Source: Chloroflexota bacterium
GTDB taxonomy: Bacteria; Chloroflexota; Anaerolineae; Aggregatilineales; Phototrophicaceae
Direction of reading: 5' to 3'
Assembly (NCBI GenBank): GCA_003695675.1
Contig: RFIA01000005.1
Span: 1-54,408, forward strand
DNA: 54,408 nucleotides
This document shows positions 50,879 through 54,408 of the stretch, piece by piece. The stretch's first letter is position 1, and each line of letters starts with the position of its first letter. The position numbers and the translations under genes were made by a program. Under the pieces are notes generated by a model. It saw only the letters and a program-made list of their open reading frames with translations, made no database searches and was not told the DNA's origin.

Positions 50879-50923
50879 GTTGAATCTTTGTGTCTTTCTG
50901 TTCACAAACATACGACCTGAGCA
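50879..50923. repeat. 45-bp dispersed repeat, copy 2
   Basis: It starts GTTGAATCT and ends CAAACATACGACCTGAGCA. It lies just downstream of the large protein's stop and matches copy 1 at 39804-39848 over 34 of 45 bases. Confidence 0.55.
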
Positions 50924-50928
50924 GCCCC

Positions 50929-53900
50929 CTAATTCATCGTTAGCAAGCGGTCGTGCATGATGGTGAATGTCCGAGTTTGAATACGCGGACGTCCGTCTGC
51001 ATCGTTACCAGTCACAGCAATTGTAATCGAGATGACATCGGACGCAGCGGGGCCGCTGCGTGGTGCGCGTTGTGTCATATTTTCAATATTCGAGAACGCC
51101 GTGTTGAGCGGGTCGGTATTAAATTGATACTCAAAGGTATTGCGTGCGCCGTCTTGGACGCGCCCTTCGAGAATGACACCCGGTGTCGTCACATAACGAT
51201 AGACACGACGGCCGCTCAAATCGCTTGGCATCGCCAAGCTGAAGTTGAAGGGCAAACCCGGCGGAATGCTGAAGTCGTTGCGTGACGGCCATTCAAGCGA
51301 TGGGCTGTTGGCCGGGACGACAAAAATCGGGAAGCTGTTGTCTTGCGCGCCGAGAACACTACCCGTTGGAAAAGGCGGCTCAACTGGCCCGAACGATGTA
51401 TCCCCTTCGTGACGGACGGCAATCTCAATTGTCCACACCCCCACTTCATCAACAACGAGATCATTGGCTGGTTGATAAAAATAGCCAATACGATTGGCAA
51501 CATCTTCAAAACGATGAACAATACCCGACGGCGATGTAATCGTGACATGCACAACCGACGGCAAGGTCGGCGCGACTTGCCCAGCGATGGTGAGTGTGTC
51601 GCCCGGCGTCAAACGTTGTGCGGGTTGAACACCGGTCGGATGGAAAAATAACTCGACTTCTTCATTGCGAACGGTGAGCAACGGCCCGCCGTCCGGCCCA
51701 CCGGCTTGCCCACGATAGGGCGGCAAGATACCGGCGCTATCGACATCATTGGCCGCAGTCACGAGGCCCATCGACGCATATATGGCTGTCTCGGCAAGGC
51801 CAGCATCTTGGTTGCGCACAACCGCGCCGCCGAACAGAAAATAATAATCGCCCGACATATCGCCCGCGCTACCCGCGCCGAGTTGACTGTTATAGGGGTC
51901 GTCCGTCCCCCACGCGAGCGGCAAGCCGCCGTCTTCGGCGCCGAAGACGAATTGCCGCACCGAGATACCCGGCCGCACAGCGCTGATGTAATTATAAGCA
52001 TTGTTGACGGTCGTTTCGGGCAATAAAGCGGGGTTATAGGCGACATCGTCCGCCCCACTTATGACGACAGGTAATTCGTCCACCGCCGCCAACCGCGCTA
52101 TCGACACGCCATCGGGCAAGTTAAGCGTGGCATTATTTTGTAACCACGCAGCATAAGCACCATCTGTGTCTTGGACGCGCAATGCCGGTTGTAAATCCAA
52201 ATCCGCCCCATCCGCAATTCGCGCCACATCACCGTTGTGATAAGGGAAGAACAACACCGGCGACTCGTCAAGATTGATGATGTTGCTATAATTCAAGGCG
52301 TTGAACCATGCCGGTCGTATCGTCGCAAATTGATTAGCAACGCCACGCCGTCCATGAGCAATCAACGTGCCGTTTCGGCTGCCGACAACGCCCGCGCCAC
52401 GCAAACTCCCCGCCCACAAAACGCCGTCAGAGTCGGTATATCGCGCTTCATAATCGACGACATATTCCCCCGCCGTCTCGAATGTGAAGAATTGCCCGGC
52501 GTTGAAATAGCCATATCGATTGGCGATGCCTTCATATATTTGTTCCGTCATCGGGCTGCCATCAACTGGGAAATGTCGAACCGTTATCGTCACATTCGCA
52601 GGGACGCCGGGCGTCAGATGCAAGGTTGTGTTGAGTGCATCGCCGACTTCAAACGGCGTTCCCGGCAGAACACCCGGCGTCATGTCGAGCAGTTCGGCGA
52701 TCACCACACGATATACTCCGCCGCCTTCGTAGCGATTCCCCCACACATCTTCGATATTGCCGGTTAGATTGATCTCGTACTCGCCATAGACATCGAATGC
52801 GTAAGCCGAGAAATTATCGTTGAGTGTCGTCAAGCGATAGACATCGAGCGGCGATGTTTCGCCAAAACGTGTTCGTTCTTCAAGTGTCGTCGTTGAAAGT
52901 TGATTTTGCACAATCGCTGTGCTGCCGAGATCGTCAACCACGCCATCGGGACGGGTAATTTGTGCGCTGATGCGCCCACCGGGCAACAAAAAGGGCACAA
53001 GGGGGGCGGCAGATGTGTCGTACCCATTCGGCAGTTGATTGAGGATGTAAGGTTCAATCGGATAATGGGTCGTCTCGTCGTCTGTACTGCGCGGCAGAAT
53101 ATAAGACGGGCTGTTGAAGCGCACACGATTAGAGAGCGCGACTCGTGCTTGGTCTTCTTCCGCCAACACACCGCGACTGCCATCGCTTGGTGTATCCATC
53201 AACAACGCCCATGTCAAATGCCCGCTTTGCACATCGCCGATATTGAGTGTAACTGGCAAGCGAGTCAAAGGAATTCGCGAAAGCCCGTCCCCTTCCCCAA
53301 ATAAGCCGTTCGCATCCCAGCGAAAAATATCGCCCTCAGCCGTTTGCGCGAGACCGGTGAAAGTCGGTACGTAAATACCCGGCGGCAAATCATTCGGCAA
53401 AGCGAGACGATATGTCAAAGGAAACAACAATTGATTGCCACGCCGGACGATGTGTTCGGGCTGAGCGATGCTGCGCACGAGCGACACATCCGCATGTAAA
53501 TTATCCACCGCGAGGCCGGTCGGCGTCAAAAAAGGCGACCACCCATTATTGCTATTGATACCGCCTGCACCCGGTTGACCGTCTGCGCCACTGACGGGTT
53601 GCAAACTCAGGTCGCCCATCATACGCAACCCGGCCACCTCTGCGGGCAACTCATCCGCCGTGAGGGTGATGTCGAGTTCGAGTATCAACTCATCGCCCGG
53701 TTGAAATGCCAATCGATTGATGCGACCGCGTGCATCCCATTGTGCCGCGCCCTGCGCCACCGGGCCAGAGACACTGAAGCGTGCGAACCCGGCTGGCATT
53801 TGACTCGCAGCACGGGACACCCCATCAACTTCATCGACGACAGGTATCGCCTGCGCAATCGGAAAGATGTCCTCTGCCGCGCCGTCTTCATTGAGAAAAC

Positions 53901-54408
53901 GCACGGCGACAAGCGAGGCCGTATTCACCTCAGCACCGAGCAATGATTGTAACAACGCAAGCGGTATACGCATTTCGATCACAGCATCTTGCGCCGCCGC
54001 CGGCAGCAAATTGCCGACCTCGCCTGCAACCGGCGCCACTCGCTGCAACAACGCCGTCTGAGATACATTTGGAGTCGTGGCGAGGCGATAGGTCGTCCCC
54101 TCAAGCGAAAATTCAACTTCGATTTGGCTGAACGCTTCGGGTTGTTCGACATCGTTGAAAGCGAGATACAACGAGTCGTGATTCACCAACGCGCTTGCTT
54201 GGCTACCTGCTTGGTCGACGAGTATCGCTTGTGGATAATTCATCGCCCATTCGCTGGCATCACCATCGATAACGATTTGTGTAATAATTGCTTCGTCTTG
54301 GCGGCCTTCGGGAAAAGGCGCGTATATAATCGTCGCCGGGCCACCCGGCAATGAACCGGGTCTGTCGCGCAGCGCATTGGGGATATTCGTCGCCGGGCTT
54401 ATGGCGAA
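50929..54408 (-). CDS. Very large secreted protein, N-terminus cut by the window edge
   Basis: At least 1160 aa; the reading frame stays open to base 54408, so the TTG at 54351 is not a true start and the real start lies outside. The visible N-terminal part (VIDGDASEWAMNYP, SLYLAFND, IEVEFSLEGTTYRLA) resembles a CBM9/DOMON-type beta-sandwich. The rest is a series of beta-rich modules with Ig-like composition (LNIGDVQSGHLTWALLMD; TITVRHFPVDGSPMTEQIYEG; VVHVTITSPSGIVHRFEDV). No C-terminal anchor or LPxTG is seen. Probably a surface or matrix glycoprotein; individual domains are not recognised with confidence. Confidence 0.75.
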   Translation of the reverse strand, partial: FAISPATNIPNALRDRPGSLPGGPATIIYAPFPEGRQDEAIITQIVIDGDASEWAMNYPQAILVDQAGSQASALVNHDSLYLAFNDVEQPEAFSQIEVEFSLEGTTYRLATTPNVSQTALLQRVAPVAGEVGNLLPAAAQDAVIEMRIPLALLQSLLGAEVNTASLVAVRFLNEDGAAEDIFPIAQAIPVVDEVDGVSRAASQMPAGFARFSVSGPVAQGAAQWDARGRINRLAFQPGDELILELDITLTADELPAEVAGLRMMGDLSLQPVSGADGQPGAGGINSNNGWSPFLTPTGLAVDNLHADVSLVRSIAQPEHIVRRGNQLLFPLTYRLALPNDLPPGIYVPTFTGLAQTAEGDIFRWDANGLFGEGDGLSRIPLTRLPVTLNIGDVQSGHLTWALLMDTPSDGSRGVLAEEDQARVALSNRVRFNSPSYILPRSTDDETTHYPIEPYILNQLPNGYDTSAAPLVPFLLPGGRISAQITRPDGVVDDLGSTAIVQNQLSTTTLEERTRFGETSPLDVYRLTTLNDNFSAYAFDVYGEYEINLTGNIEDVWGNRYEGGGVYRVVIAELLDMTPGVLPGTPFEVGDALNTTLHLTPGVPANVTITVRHFPVDGSPMTEQIYEGIANRYGYFNAGQFFTFETAGEYVVDYEARYTDSDGVLWAGSLRGAGVVGSRNGTLIAHGRRGVANQFATIRPAWFNALNYSNIINLDESPVLFFPYHNGDVARIADGADLDLQPALRVQDTDGAYAAWLQNNATLNLPDGVSIARLAAVDELPVVISGADDVAYNPALLPETTVNNAYNYISAVRPGISVRQFVFGAEDGGLPLAWGTDDPYNSQLGAGSAGDMSGDYYFLFGGAVVRNQDAGLAETAIYASMGLVTAANDVDSAGILPPYRGQAGGPDGGPLLTVRNEEVELFFHPTGVQPAQRLTPGDTLTIAGQVAPTLPSVVHVTITSPSGIVHRFEDVANRIGYFYQPANDLVVDEVGVWTIEIAVRHEGDTSFGPVEPPFPTGSVLGAQDNSFPIFVVPANSPSLEWPSRNDFSIPPGLPFNFSLAMPSDLSGRRVYRYVTTPGVILEGRVQDGARNTFEYQFNTDPLNTAFSNIENMTQRAPRSGPAASDVISITIAVTGNDADGRPRIQTRTFTIMHDRLLTMN

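Overview
The window reads as a piece of a free-living bacterial chromosome, most likely a member of the Chloroflexota (Anaerolineae-like). This is inferred from protein style, not from a marker gene: many secreted or lipid-anchored proteins with Thr/Pro-rich linkers, a LysM plus lamin-tail surface protein, a TIR/WD40 receptor-like protein, DUF3179 and DUF4340 proteins, and short REP-like hairpins in many gaps. Base composition is moderate. There is no rRNA, CRISPR array, integrase or transposase; the only RNA gene seen is one tRNA-Ser(GGA). The outermost genes run towards or over the edges: the last gene is cut by the right edge, and the first may be complete.

Layout. 1-9.7 kb: a lectin/glucanase-like protein, a small heat-shock protein, an aldo/keto reductase, an alpha/beta hydrolase, an Lgt-like membrane protein, a LysM/lamin-tail protein, and a tight leftward five-gene set (MOSC, conserved Cys-rich protein, methionine aminopeptidase, glycosidase-like secreted protein, lipoprotein). 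9.9-15.7 kb: a 915-aa protein of unknown role, a charged single-TM protein, a Crp/Fnr regulator and an M28 peptidase lipoprotein. 15.7-20.7 kb: extracytoplasmic proteins (DUF3179 and two tandem paralogues, one carrying a C-terminal cytochrome c) flanking a PfkB sugar kinase. 20.9-25.0 kb: a triple zinc-ribbon/TPR protein, a Rieske/glutamate-synthase-type FMN fusion, and two small heme-copper-oxidase-like membrane proteins. 25.0-28.9 kb: a peptide-type ABC importer without its ATPases. 29.2-33.8 kb: DUF4340, a small unknown protein, a seven-repeat FG-GAP propeller, a nested palindromic repeat and a four-TM protein. 34-41.4 kb: GlcG-like, a small membrane protein, RecF, ferritin, acyl-CoA dehydrogenase, uracil-DNA glycosylase, an MBL-fold hydrolase, a phosphoesterase and a small unknown. 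41.7-44.6 kb: an ECF sigma/RskA anti-sigma pair, tRNA-Ser, an alpha/beta-hydrolase that has lost its nucleophile, and a glutaredoxin. 44.8-54.4 kb: TIR-TM-WD40 protein, an unknown Pro-rich protein, a beta-propeller/di-heme cytochrome protein, and a very large secreted protein.

No single metabolic pathway links the window; it is mostly housekeeping genes mixed with cell-surface and redox proteins. The most notable items are the TIR-TM-WD40 protein with 13 near-identical 126-bp repeats, the tandem secreted paralogues with and without a cytochrome domain, the pseudo-enzyme hydrolase, a two-copy hairpin element whose stem differences are compensatory, a nested palindrome at 32.9-33.1 kb, and a recurrent extended -10 promoter (TGTTATAMT) in front of several rightward genes.
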